A stretch of DNA of 64,000 bases from Chloroflexi bacterium AL-N1 (lineage in GTDB: Bacteria; Chloroflexota; Chloroflexia; Chloroflexales; Roseiflexaceae), in NCBI GenBank assembly GCA_013122435.1, contig WYDT01000002.1, forward strand, positions 186,001-250,000, written 5' to 3'. The notes beneath the pieces were generated by a model. That model did no database searches. It was given only the letters and a program-made list of their open reading frames with translations, and was not told the origin of the DNA. A program made the position numbers and the translations under genes. Below are positions 19,401 through 28,328 of the stretch, piece by piece. Each line of letters begins with the position of its first letter. The first letter of the stretch is position 1.

Positions 19401-21987
19401 TCACAACCAATTCAGGCAACGCCAGCTTCACAACGCTGTCAAACGACCTCGCTATCAGCAAGTCGGTAACACCGGACAATGTTAAACCAGATGGGACAAT
19501 TACCTACACTATCGAGTTCACTCATACCGGCTTTACGGCAAACAACATTGTGCTCACCGACACACTACCTGCTGAGATTACAGTTCAGAACATAGACAAC
19601 AGTGGTGATGTAATAATTAATAACACGGTTAGCAACGCAACCATCGAAGTGTTTGAGATTTTTCAGATGACAAGTGGACAGACAGGCATCATCACCCTCA
19701 CGGCGCAACTGGATAATAACTTGAGTGGAGGGGCCTTCTTCACAAATGGTGTTGTCATCACCTCTACTGAGGCAGATGTTGATACGGCCAACAACGGCGC
19801 TTCTGACACAGGTGTGACGGTGAGCAACGTTGCGCCGGTATTTGCGCCGATTGGCAACCAGATTATCGCCGAAACCAACACCCTTACATTCACGGCCAGT
19901 GCGACCGACAACAATGGCGATACGCTCACATATAGCCTCAGCGGTGAACCCAGCGGGGCAAGTATTGATAGTGGTAGTGGCCTCTTTAGCTGGACACCGA
20001 CAAATGCTCAAGGACCGGGCGTGTACACCTTCACGGTCATCGCGAGTGATACTGCCCCCTTGACCGATAGCGAAGAAATCGTGGTGACAGTGACCGATCT
20101 GGATATTGACTATAATGTCGATGTTGATCCGACAAGCCTGATCGAAGGCAATACTGGCACTCAACCCTTCATCTTCACCATCACACGCAGTGGAGCAATC
20201 AATTTTGCGAGCCAGGTAGATTACAGCTTTGATGGTACCAGTACAGCAACTGAGGACTATACTGTTCCAACAGGTCCAGTGAGTTTTACATCAGGAGAGA
20301 TCAGCCAGACAGTTACGGCCAATGTGCTGGGAGACTGGATTGTTGAACCGGACAAAACCCTCATCCTAATGCTCTTCGATGGTACTGCTCCATCTGTTGG
20401 ATTGGTGAGTTACACGACTCAGAGCATTACCAGCACCATTGTCAATGACGATAGCGCTGGCATTAACGTAATCAGCAGTACCGTGCCACTGATCATTACT
20501 GAGCCAGCAGAAACAGCAGCCTTTACACTAACGTTAACCAGTCAGCCTACTGCTACAGTTTCCATTGACACAACCAGTACTGATCCCAGCGAGTGTGCGG
20601 TATCCACCTCTTCGGTAGAGTTAGACAGTGGAAATTGGCAGACGGGTGTGGAAGTCATGGTGACAGCAGAGGACGACGACCTCACGGATGGTACTCAATC
20701 CTGCCACATCATTACTGCCCCAGCCAGCAGCAGCGATTCCAGTTACGATAGGCTTGATTCGGCAGATGTGGCAGTGAATGTGCTGGATGATGATATACCA
20801 GGTGTACGTGTTTCTCCAGTCAGAAGTGATACAAACGAGGTTGGAGATACTGCCAGTTTTACGATGCAGTTGCAAACCCAACCTATCGAACCCGTTACGG
20901 TCACACTGCAAAGTAGTGATCTGAGTGAGGGGTAGCTTGGTCTTTCGGAAGTGGCCTTTACCGATGCTACCTGGAATATCAGTCAAACAGTTGTGATCAC
21001 TGGAATTGACGACCTGATGGATGATGGTGATCAGTCATTCGTTATCGAAACCGGTAACACGCAGAGCAATGCTGCACTCTACGATAATCTGCCAGTTGAT
21101 AATGTAACAGCGGTCAATCTGGATAACGATATTGCCGGTATAACAGTTAGCTCTGATGATCTCCTATTGGCCGAGCCAAACGGCTCCGAGGTTGTCACCA
21201 TCATGCTCACGAGCCAGCCCACTGCCACGGTGAATCTTGATCTTACCAGTAGTGACACCTCTGTGTGTACGGTCGCTCCACAGACTATCAAGATTGATTT
21301 CGTGGATTGGTCTGAACCGAGCAGTATCACGGTTCAGGTTGTTGATGACGACGAACCACGTGGTGAACGAATCTGGGTGATCAATGGTATTGTTTCTAGC
21401 GATGACCGTGTTTTTGATGCTCTGTCAGACGTACAGATTGATGTTACCGTTGAGGATGACGAGTCGCCGTATGTATATCTACCACTGATTCAGTCAGTTT
21501 CAATGCCGGATCTGGTCATCACTGCTCTCGAGGCTAGCAGTGATAGCGTACAGGTTACGATCCGCAATGATGGCAGAGCCCCCGTCACAGAGGGATTCTG
21601 GGTCGATCTCTACTTTAAACCTAGCCGTATGCCAGAGTACAACGACCTGTGGCAGCATATTGCGGAAATCGGTGTGGTATGGGCTATTGCGAACGATGAT
21701 TTACCAATCGAACCAGGCGAGTCCTGAGTGCTGACGCTGGAGAATGCTGCTCAGACGTTTAATGGCAAACCGTCAGCAGCATCCCACCCTTCCCCACCAA
21801 TGTACCTGTCTACGCACAGATCGATTCGGTGAGTGCAACGACTGCTTTTGGTGGTGTGGAAGAGGCTGATGAGTCGAACAATGTGTTTGGCCCATTTGTC
21901 TCGATCAAGTCAACCACAGGTGGGGATAGCATTTCATCAACAGGTCAACCACTGATCGATTTTCTTGGTGGTCTTCCGAAGCGCTAA
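16407..21987 (+). pseudogene. Secreted repeat adhesin gene (DUF11, He_PIG-like, Calx-beta, CARDB-like), broken by at least six lesions
   Basis: An N-terminal signal (about residues 15-36) is followed by repeats of two kinds of DUF11-type beta-sandwich (F-E-I-A-E-G-T type and D-T-L-P type), then a cadherin/He_PIG-like domain (around 19830-20090), Calx-beta units (around 20100-21450, each ending in N-D-D-S or L-D-D-D) and a CARDB-like C-terminus. The intact gene would encode about 1850 residues of cell-surface or secreted adhesin. Visible lesions are an in-frame TAG at 17247, frame changes near 17745 and 17815, one near 18838, a frame change with probable deletion of part of a DUF11 domain near 19300, TAG at 20933, TGA at about 21725 and a shift near 21775. 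Translation can be followed across each one. The old stop is at 21985. The number of independent lesions favours real decay over one sequencing fault. Confidence 0.8.
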
Positions 21988-22020
21988 GGTGTGCGGCCAC
22001 AGACTCCAAAACTCCATGTC

Positions 22021-22054
22021 TGGTGTAGTACTTCAAACCAGGGATACTACACCA
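22021..22054. terminator. 10-bp perfect inverted repeat after the adhesin pseudogene
   Basis: Bases 22021-22030 pair with 22045-22054 around a 14-base loop, 34 bases after the old adhesin stop. There is no adjacent T run, so a termination role is only likely by position. Confidence 0.45.
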
Positions 22055-22208
22055 GTCTACATCTATCTTTCCTAACCGATGTTCTTCTTTGAGGAAAACT
22101 CCCCCTTTTAACTTGACATACAAATCAAACAATTGAATAGCCTACTATATGCAGAGATACCTATGGTATGATATTTTGGTCGATGGTTGTAGTAGGTAAA
22201 GATTGCCT

Positions 22209-22994
22209 ATGGTTGATATACAGGGTCGTGTTGCAGGTATGATCCTGGGGTTGGCTGCCGGAGACTGCATTGGTGGACCAGCTCGCATGGCCGTACGTGC
22301 CGCCGAAAGCCTCATTGAACGTGGTGGCTTTGATCGCCACGACATTGGTATGCGCTACCTCACGTGGTGGCAAGACGAAGGCTTCGACACAGGTCCTACC
22401 GCTGCCCGTGTGTTCGAACTCGTCACAACGGGGCAGTCATTTGATGAAGCAGCCACCACAGTTCATCGCGAAACTGGTGGTCTCACCGCCGGGTGTAACC
22501 CAGTGCATCGTACAGTGCCATTGGCGATGGCAAACACCATTGCAGATAGTGCGTTAGCGCGGTGTGCGAAAGAAGAAGCTGCTTTGACTCATGTGCATCC
22601 TTTGGCAGGTGATGTGGCTGCCGCCGCCGTCGTGCTGTGTCGCGCCTTGATCCGTGGTACAGATTGGGCCACCGCACTTGAGCAAGCGCAACGTGGGCGA
22701 GATCCTACCACACAGGCAGCTCTGGTAGTCCAATCTGGTCCACTCCAGCCAGATGGTTTTGCACCGCATGTGTTAGCTGCTGCGATCTACTTTGCTGTAA
22801 CCAGTCCAGATTTTGATACGATGCTCCAGCGTGCGTTAGCATTTGCTGGCCCATCAAACTACTGTCCGGTACTGGCAGGTAGCCTCGGCGGTGCACGGTG
22901 GGGTGCATCGCACATCGACAGTGCGTGGCTGCGTGACGATGCATTGACAAAGCGAGTACAGCAAGCAGCCGAACGGTTAGCGGGTATGTGGTAG
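22209..22994 (+). CDS. ADP-ribosylglycohydrolase-family protein with substituted metal motifs
   Basis: A 261-residue protein with the family fold: G-R-V-A-G-M-I-L-G-L-A-A-G-D at the N-terminus, the central T-H-V-H-P-L-A-G-D-V-A-A-A motif and the C-terminal L-A-G-S-L-G-G-A-R-W-G. Classical members hydrolyse ADP-ribose from proteins with two magnesium ions bound by an N-terminal D-D-T and a C-terminal G-D-T-D-T. Here these read D-T-G-P-T (residues 60-64) and G-P-S-N-Y (214-218). The protein is therefore a divergent subfamily, either catalytically different or inactive. The ATG at 22209 is preferred; a TTG 6 bases upstream lies closer to a weak AGGT site. It stands alone between the adhesin pseudogene and the defence cassette, so a role next to DNA defence is possible but unproven. 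Confidence 0.8.
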   Translation: MVDIQGRVAGMILGLAAGDCIGGPARMAVRAAESLIERGGFDRHDIGMRYLTWWQDEGFDTGPTAARVFELVTTGQSFDEAATTVHRETGGLTAGCNPVHRTVPLAMANTIADSALARCAKEEAALTHVHPLAGDVAAAAVVLCRALIRGTDWATALEQAQRGRDPTTQAALVVQSGPLQPDGFAPHVLAAAIYFAVTSPDFDTMLQRALAFAGPSNYCPVLAGSLGGARWGASHIDSAWLRDDALTKRVQQAAERLAGMW

Positions 22995-23017
22995 GTCTTA
23001 ATCGTTCCAAGCACAAC

Positions 23018-23047
23018 TTGCTGCTTTCTCATCGATTCTGTTATAGT
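23018..23047 (+). promoter_or_regulatory. Weak promoter candidate for the defence cassette
   Basis: TTGCTG and TATAGT are separated by 18 bases, about 140 bases before the methyltransferase gene. It is the best pair I see in the gap but agreement with consensus is partial. Confidence 0.25.
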
Positions 23048-23184
23048 ATACATGCTTCGACAGTTTGTCGGCACAGGTTTAGGGGTCGGTAATGATCTTC
23101 CTTTATCCCTGTGCTGAGTAGTAATAATACAATATACACAACTGTATTCTGATGTGACTTGGTGTTGGGAGTAATCCTAAAAGT

Positions 23185-24759
23185 ATGCTTACTATGAACA
23201 TAAAGCGCGATAGGTACATCTCCGATGTCTCAGAACAAAGAGATAAAGAACCCTATCCTGTTATTGATCTATTTGCTGGCCCCGGTGGTCTGGGCGAAGG
23301 ATTTGCATCCCTGCGCCACCCTGGAAATTCAGATTATTATGCTTTCAGGACTGCTATTTCCATCGAAAAAGACCCATTTGCACATCGCACACTTCAGTTA
23401 CGCCATTTCTTTAGAGAGTTCCCACCAAATAAGGCTCCAATTGACTACTATCACTATCTTGAAAATGCGATCAGCCTTGAAGAGTTGTACAGCCGTCACC
23501 CTGAAGAGGCATCCCACTCACAACATACAGCCTGGCTGTGCGAGTTAGGCAAAGAACCCCACGAGAATGTAAAACGGCGAATTGCCGAGGCAGTCAACGG
23601 GCATAAAAAATGGGTGCTGGTTGGAGGACCGCCATGCCAGGCATATTCAAAGGCTGGCAGATCCCGAATGAAGGGAAATCCTGATTTCGAAGCAGACCCA
23701 CGGCATTTTCTATACAAAGAGTATTTGCAGATTCTGGCTGATCACACGCCACCTGTGTTTGTGATGGAAAATGTGAGAGGGCTGATCTCATCGAAAATAC
23801 AGGGGCGCTATGTTATCAATGACATTCTGCGAGACCTGAGCAACCCTATCTCAACCTTTGGTAATGAAAACACAGATCTTGAATACAGGCTCTATTCCCT
23901 GTCCCAGTCAGGTGTCATGAGTCTCGATGCTGATCCCGGTGCTTTTGTTGTGAAGGCTGAGGAATACGGTATACCTCAGGCTCGTCACCGCATCTTTATC
24001 GTGGGTATAAGAAGTGACATTGACATCGAGCCTCGAACACTGGAAAAGTCAGATGCGTACACCACTGTAAGGGATATGATTGGCGATCTGCCAAAGATAC
24101 GCAGCACTCTGTCAAGATTAGCCGATTCTGTTGATCTCTGGGTAGAGACACTGACGGAAGTTACCTGCCAGACGTGGTTTATGCATGGCAGAGAGAATGG
24201 TATGGCACAACTGACTACGCTTACAGAGGAAATCATCACCTCACTCAAACAACAGGAGTTTGAGAAAAGGTCAGACCGTTATTCAACCCCGACAGTACTG
24301 AAAGACTGGTTTGGAGATGATCGTCTCAGGGTTCTTTTGTCTCATGAGGCACGCTCCCACATGCAGAGCGATCTGCACCGCTATTTCTTCGCGGCTGTAT
24401 ATGCGGCAACTAACGGGATAACGCCAAAGTTGCGGAATTTCCCTAAAGAACTTCTGCCCAACCACAAAAATGTGCAACAGGGCAGAACGAAATACGATTT
24501 TGCAGATCGTTTCCGTGTTCAGCTTGCGGATGCGCCTGCAACAACGATCACATCACATATTTCAAAGGATGGTCATTACTACATCCATTATGATCCGGCA
24601 CAGTGCCGTAGCCTTACTGTAAGAGAGGCGGCTCGTCTTCAGACGTTTCCCGATAACTACAAATTTGAGGGCAATCGGACCGCACAGTATCACCAGGTTG
24701 GGAATGCAGTGCCACCGATTCTGGCAAGTAAGTCATTTATCAAATATCGTGGGATATGA
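23185..24759 (+). CDS. DNA (cytosine-5)-methyltransferase
   Basis: A 524-residue C5 methylase. Motif I is D-L-F-A-G-P-G-G-L-G-E-G-F near residue 30, motif IV G-G-P-P-C-Q has the catalytic Cys151, motif VI is M-E-N-V-R-G, motif VIII Q-A-R-H-R-I-F-I-V-G and motif X Q-V-G-N-A-V-P-P near the C-terminus. It methylates a cytosine in the target site and so protects host DNA. It is the first gene of a same-strand cassette followed after 3 bases by an HNH nuclease gene, then Z1, DUF4420 and AIPR genes. Known systems of this type put a MORC/MutL-like ATPase between methylase and Z1; none is present here. The start may be the ATG at 23185 or one nine bases later; the ribosome binding site (GGGAG) is rather far. 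Confidence 0.95.
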   Translation: MLTMNIKRDRYISDVSEQRDKEPYPVIDLFAGPGGLGEGFASLRHPGNSDYYAFRTAISIEKDPFAHRTLQLRHFFREFPPNKAPIDYYHYLENAISLEELYSRHPEEASHSQHTAWLCELGKEPHENVKRRIAEAVNGHKKWVLVGGPPCQAYSKAGRSRMKGNPDFEADPRHFLYKEYLQILADHTPPVFVMENVRGLISSKIQGRYVINDILRDLSNPISTFGNENTDLEYRLYSLSQSGVMSLDADPGAFVVKAEEYGIPQARHRIFIVGIRSDIDIEPRTLEKSDAYTTVRDMIGDLPKIRSTLSRLADSVDLWVETLTEVTCQTWFMHGRENGMAQLTTLTEEIITSLKQQEFEKRSDRYSTPTVLKDWFGDDRLRVLLSHEARSHMQSDLHRYFFAAVYAATNGITPKLRNFPKELLPNHKNVQQGRTKYDFADRFRVQLADAPATTITSHISKDGHYYIHYDPAQCRSLTVREAARLQTFPDNYKFEGNRTAQYHQVGNAVPPILASKSFIKYRGI

Positions 24760-24762
24760 GAT

Positions 24763-25548
24763 ATGGCTATTCGGCGTAAATGGCAAAGAGAAGAATTGTT
24801 ACTAACGCTGAATTTGTATTGTCGGCTACCCTTTGGGCAATATCACAATCGTAACTCTGAGATTATACAACTTGCCAACTTAATTGGACGCACTCCTGAT
24901 GCAGTGGCGATGAAGTTATCGAACTTTGCATCGTTTGATTCATATCATCAATCACGTGGTATCAAAGGGCTACAAAATACTGGTCAAGCTGATCGGGATA
25001 TATGGGACGAGTTCAGCGCAAATTGGGATGAATTAGCTGTTGAGAGCGAAATCGCTTATGCCCAGTTATTCGGTGCTGAAATTCCATCAATGATAACTCC
25101 TTCGCCTGAACTGGACACAGAGTCTCTAGGATTCTCTGGATCGACTGAAGCCGAACGACAAGTGAAAGTCCGCTTAGGGCAGCAGTTCTTTCGTAAAGTG
25201 ATCATGACCAGTTATGCAAGCAAATGTTGTGTTTGTGGAATGCCAATACCCGAATTGTTAATTGCAAGCCATATTATCCCCTGGCGCGATGATGAAAACC
25301 TGCGGGTAAATCCACATAACGGTTTGTGTTTATGTGCTCTACACGATAAAGGCTTTGATCGCGGTTTCTTCACTTTGGCAGAGGACTACAAAATCGTAAT
25401 TGGGAAAGCGATACGGCAGTATCTCCCTAATTCAGCGGTACACTCTGGGTTCAAAATCTATGAAGGTCAGATGATTTCAATGACTGATAAATTCATCCCG
25501 AAACAAGAATTTTTAGCGACTCATCGGGATAGTTACTTCCTCGGCTAA
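24763..25548 (+). CDS. HNH endonuclease with N-terminal SAP/Myb-like helical region
   Basis: A 261-residue nuclease. The C-terminal half holds the zinc-finger-like HNH fold: C-C-V-C-G-M at about 150-155, A-S-H-I-I-P-W with the catalytic His at about 168, then N-P-H-N-G-L-C-L-C-A-L-H-D-K-G-F-D-R-G. The N-terminal part (1-65), with a W-Q-R-E-E-L-L-L-T-L-N-L-Y start and G-R-T-P-D-A-V-A-M-K, resembles the DNA-reading helical domain common in such restriction nucleases. It would be the cutting partner of the upstream methylase. The start lies 3 bases after the methylase stop. Its stop is immediately followed by in-frame sequence of a truncated Z1 gene, so it appears to occupy the place of a MORC gene and the Z1 5' part. 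Confidence 0.88.
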   Translation: MAIRRKWQREELLLTLNLYCRLPFGQYHNRNSEIIQLANLIGRTPDAVAMKLSNFASFDSYHQSRGIKGLQNTGQADRDIWDEFSANWDELAVESEIAYAQLFGAEIPSMITPSPELDTESLGFSGSTEAERQVKVRLGQQFFRKVIMTSYASKCCVCGMPIPELLIASHIIPWRDDENLRVNPHNGLCLCALHDKGFDRGFFTLAEDYKIVIGKAIRQYLPNSAVHSGFKIYEGQMISMTDKFIPKQEFLATHRDSYFLG

Positions 25549-27368
25549 CTCAGAGAACGAACAGAGAAATCCGTAGCATTCTCAATCTGTTCAGAAAGCG
25601 CTGTTATGTGGGATATACAGCAACCCCATTTGCTAATGTATTCATCAATCCGGATAGCGAAGACGAGATGCTGGGAAGCGACCTTTTCCCGGCACATTTT
25701 ATTCACTGTCTGGATGCGCCTACAAATTACTGCGGCGCTGAGAAAATGTTCCCTGATAAAGACCTGAGTGATAATGATTTCATCAGGGAAATTGACGATG
25801 CAGAAGACTATATCCCGCTTCGCCATAAGAAAGGTCAACCGATTGTTGATCTTCCCCCAAGTCTGAGAAAGGCTATCCGTACTTTTATCCTGAGCCGTGC
25901 TATTCGCAATCTCAGGGGAGATAAGGACAATCACTGTTCAATGCTGATCAATGTCTCACGTTTTGTTGATACACAGCGTGAGATGAGATTACTGACCGAA
26001 CTTTACGTTGATCAACTGCGAAAGGCTATACGCTTCAATTACAGGTTACCGCCCGATAAGGCACAAAGGGATGCATCCATATCACAGCTACACCGGGATT
26101 TCCTAGAGGAATATAGTAACACTGATATTGACTGGACTGATGTGCTGGCAGAACTGAACGATGCGACCAGTGCGATAAAGGTTTTCCTGGTTAACAGTAA
26201 ATCAGACGAAGCACTCGATTACACCACATATGAAAAAGAAGGCAACGCACTTACAGCGATTGCGATTGGGGGATTAAGCCTTTCACGGGGCCTCACGATT
26301 GAAGGGCTTACAGTCAGTTACATTTACCGGAACTCAAAAATGTACGATACGCTGATGCAGATGGGACGATGGTTTGGCTATCGTGATGGCTACGAGGATT
26401 TATGCCGTGTCTACATGTCTGATGTTTCTTATGGCTGGTATTGTCACATCAGTGAGGCGGCAGATGAACTACGAATGCAGGTAAAACGTATGCGCCGGGA
26501 GCGAAAGAAGCCGAGCGATTTCGGCCTGTATGTCAGAGCACATCCGGATACTCTGATCGTAACGGCTCAGAACAAAATGCACTACGCGGCGAACAGAGCT
26601 TTCCGTGTCAGCTATGATGGCAAGCTGATGGAGACTCACATCCTGCCTGATTCCGCAGAGAAAAATGATAACAACAGGTATCTGCTTAAAGCCTTCTTTG
26701 ATGACCTCAAAAAATTAGCAGTGCCTCATACAGACAAAACAAACTCTCTCCTGTTCAGGGACGTTTCCTGGGAACACATTCAGGATTTTGTTTTGAAATT
26801 CCGGTTTCACACCGATATGTTCGACCTACAGGAAAACATCCCCAGATTCATCAAGGAGATTTCCGATATCTATCCCTGATGGGATGTGGCTTTCAGATCG
26901 CTGACAGGTAAACAGCCAGAAGAAGGCTACATGATCGCAGCACAGGAACGCAATATTGGGCATAATCCATCCGGCCAACCTAGAAGACCTGCGTCAGAGG
27001 CTGGCTGGCATACGGGTAACAAAAACAGATTTTCACGCAACAGCATGTTTGAAATCGGACTGGACACTGTCCATATAGCAGAAGCCAGGAAACGGGCAGA
27101 GGATGCCGGACGAAAAAATCCAATATTCAGCGACTACACAAATGCACGTGGTAAACCTCTGCTCATGTTGCACCTTCTGAATCTGGTTGACAAGGATAAG
27201 GATAATGAGTCCGTCATCAGCCTCGCTCCGGCTCTCAGTGTGAGCTTCCCCAATTCAGATGATGTCAGAACTGTGGAATATGTGGTTAATCCAGTATGGC
27301 TGAAACAGTTTGAGGAGAATCAGTACGATTCTCCGAATGAAGAAGATGATTATGACCTCGAATTATAA
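25549..27368 (+). pseudogene. Z1-domain protein gene, missing its 5' helicase part and interrupted by TGA
   Basis: Recognisable Z1 sequence starts directly behind the HNH stop (I-R-S-I-L-N-L-F-R-K-R, then G-Y-T-A-T-P-F-A-N at about 25611) and runs in one frame to 27366. Z1 proteins of restriction systems are usually near 900 residues with a superfamily II helicase half upstream of the G-Y-T-A-T-P motif; that half, with its Walker A motif, is absent here. The only usual start codon is GTG at 25608, inside the conserved motif and without a ribosome binding site. A TGA at 26877-26879 then splits the remainder: the frame after it (W-D-V-A-F onwards) is the normal Z1 C-terminus with A-Q-E-R and P-L-L-M-L-H-L-L. 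Readthrough or error in the sequence is possible, but the 5' loss makes this gene dead or strongly altered. Confidence 0.85.
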
Positions 27369-28326
27369 CCCCTGGGCAGATATTCCATTCGCAGTAACCG
27401 GGCAGTTTTCTCGCCGCCGAGTCAATACTGAAGCCAACTTTGCGTTGTTCTGGTTTCGGGATGATGCTGGCCGTCCAGGTTTGCTGATTGAAATTTCCAG
27501 ACTCATTTCGCAGGATTCTTTACAGGAAGCAAAAATCAACATCCGTGATATTGCAGTAGATGTGATCGAGGTAGCCCAGGAAAGCATAAGGGCACTCATT
27601 ATAAAGCTTGAAGATACCCAGAATCAGGATGTCTTCCTGAAACTATGTCTCGACCTCATCGAGCATGTAAAAGCCAGTGAGCAGAATCAGGATACTTTTC
27701 ATGCGATATGCAAAAGACTAAAGAAATGGCAGTCACTGCTTTCAGGTAAAGCAAGAAATCTTCTGTCAGCCAATGAAGTACAGGGATTATATGCTGAACT
27801 GTACTTTCTTACAGAGATACTTGAAAGTGATAGATCACGCGAAAGCACCGTGATTCAGGGATGGAAAGGTCCACAGAAAACCCAGCATGATTTCATTTGG
27901 GATGACATGGCTATCGAAATTAAGTCGATAGCCGGAGATCAGCGAGGTAAGGTACGCATCACATCCGAAGACCAACTTGATACCCATTTGGAAAGACTGT
28001 ATCTGCGTGTCTACTTTTTGTCTGAAGTACACGACGGTGGCGAAAGTCTCAACGCAATCGTTAAACGCATCATCAATCAATTGACTTACAGAGAAAACAG
28101 GGAATTGTTTGAACTTAAGCTTGAAAGCGCACGATATATTGATATTCCTGATTACGATTTACCCATGTTCTGGGTAAAGGACTGTCGTACTTATCTTGTC
28201 CTGGATGATTTCCCGTGCATCACAAGAAAAACTCTGCCAGAAGGCATAGAAGCTGTGGCATATGATCTGGTACTGGCAGGTATCGACAGATTCAGAATAA
28301 GCGGAATGGAAGTAATGGAGAAGTAA
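27352..28326 (+). CDS. PD-(D/E)XK motif protein, DUF4420 family
   Basis: A 324-residue protein of the DUF4420 family found with Z1 and AIPR genes. The nuclease-like core is visible around residues 145-205: G-L-Y-A-E-L-Y-F-L, V-I-Q-G-W-K-G-P, H-D-F-I-W-D-D and M-A-I-E-I-K-S, that is E, D, E-x-K in the expected order of a PD-(D/E)XK fold. It is therefore the presumed restriction nuclease of the original system. The start at 27352 overlaps the Z1 frame by 17 bases; an in-frame ATG six bases earlier is an alternative. The next gene follows after 2 bases. The gene is intact, although Z1 is not. Confidence 0.85.
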   Translation: MTSNYNPWADIPFAVTGQFSRRRVNTEANFALFWFRDDAGRPGLLIEISRLISQDSLQEAKINIRDIAVDVIEVAQESIRALIIKLEDTQNQDVFLKLCLDLIEHVKASEQNQDTFHAICKRLKKWQSLLSGKARNLLSANEVQGLYAELYFLTEILESDRSRESTVIQGWKGPQKTQHDFIWDDMAIEIKSIAGDQRGKVRITSEDQLDTHLERLYLRVYFLSEVHDGGESLNAIVKRIINQLTYRENRELFELKLESARYIDIPDYDLPMFWVKDCRTYLVLDDFPCITRKTLPEGIEAVAYDLVLAGIDRFRISGMEVMEK

Positions 28327-28328
28327 TC

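Noticed and set aside
17247..21727. Adhesin fragments as five separate small genes
   Set aside because: The pieces have no ribosome binding sites and domains continue across each break.
26877..26879. TGA in Z1 as a selenocysteine or programmed readthrough site
   Set aside because: No stem-loop of the expected type is apparent, no selenium genes are seen, and the gene has also lost its 5' half.
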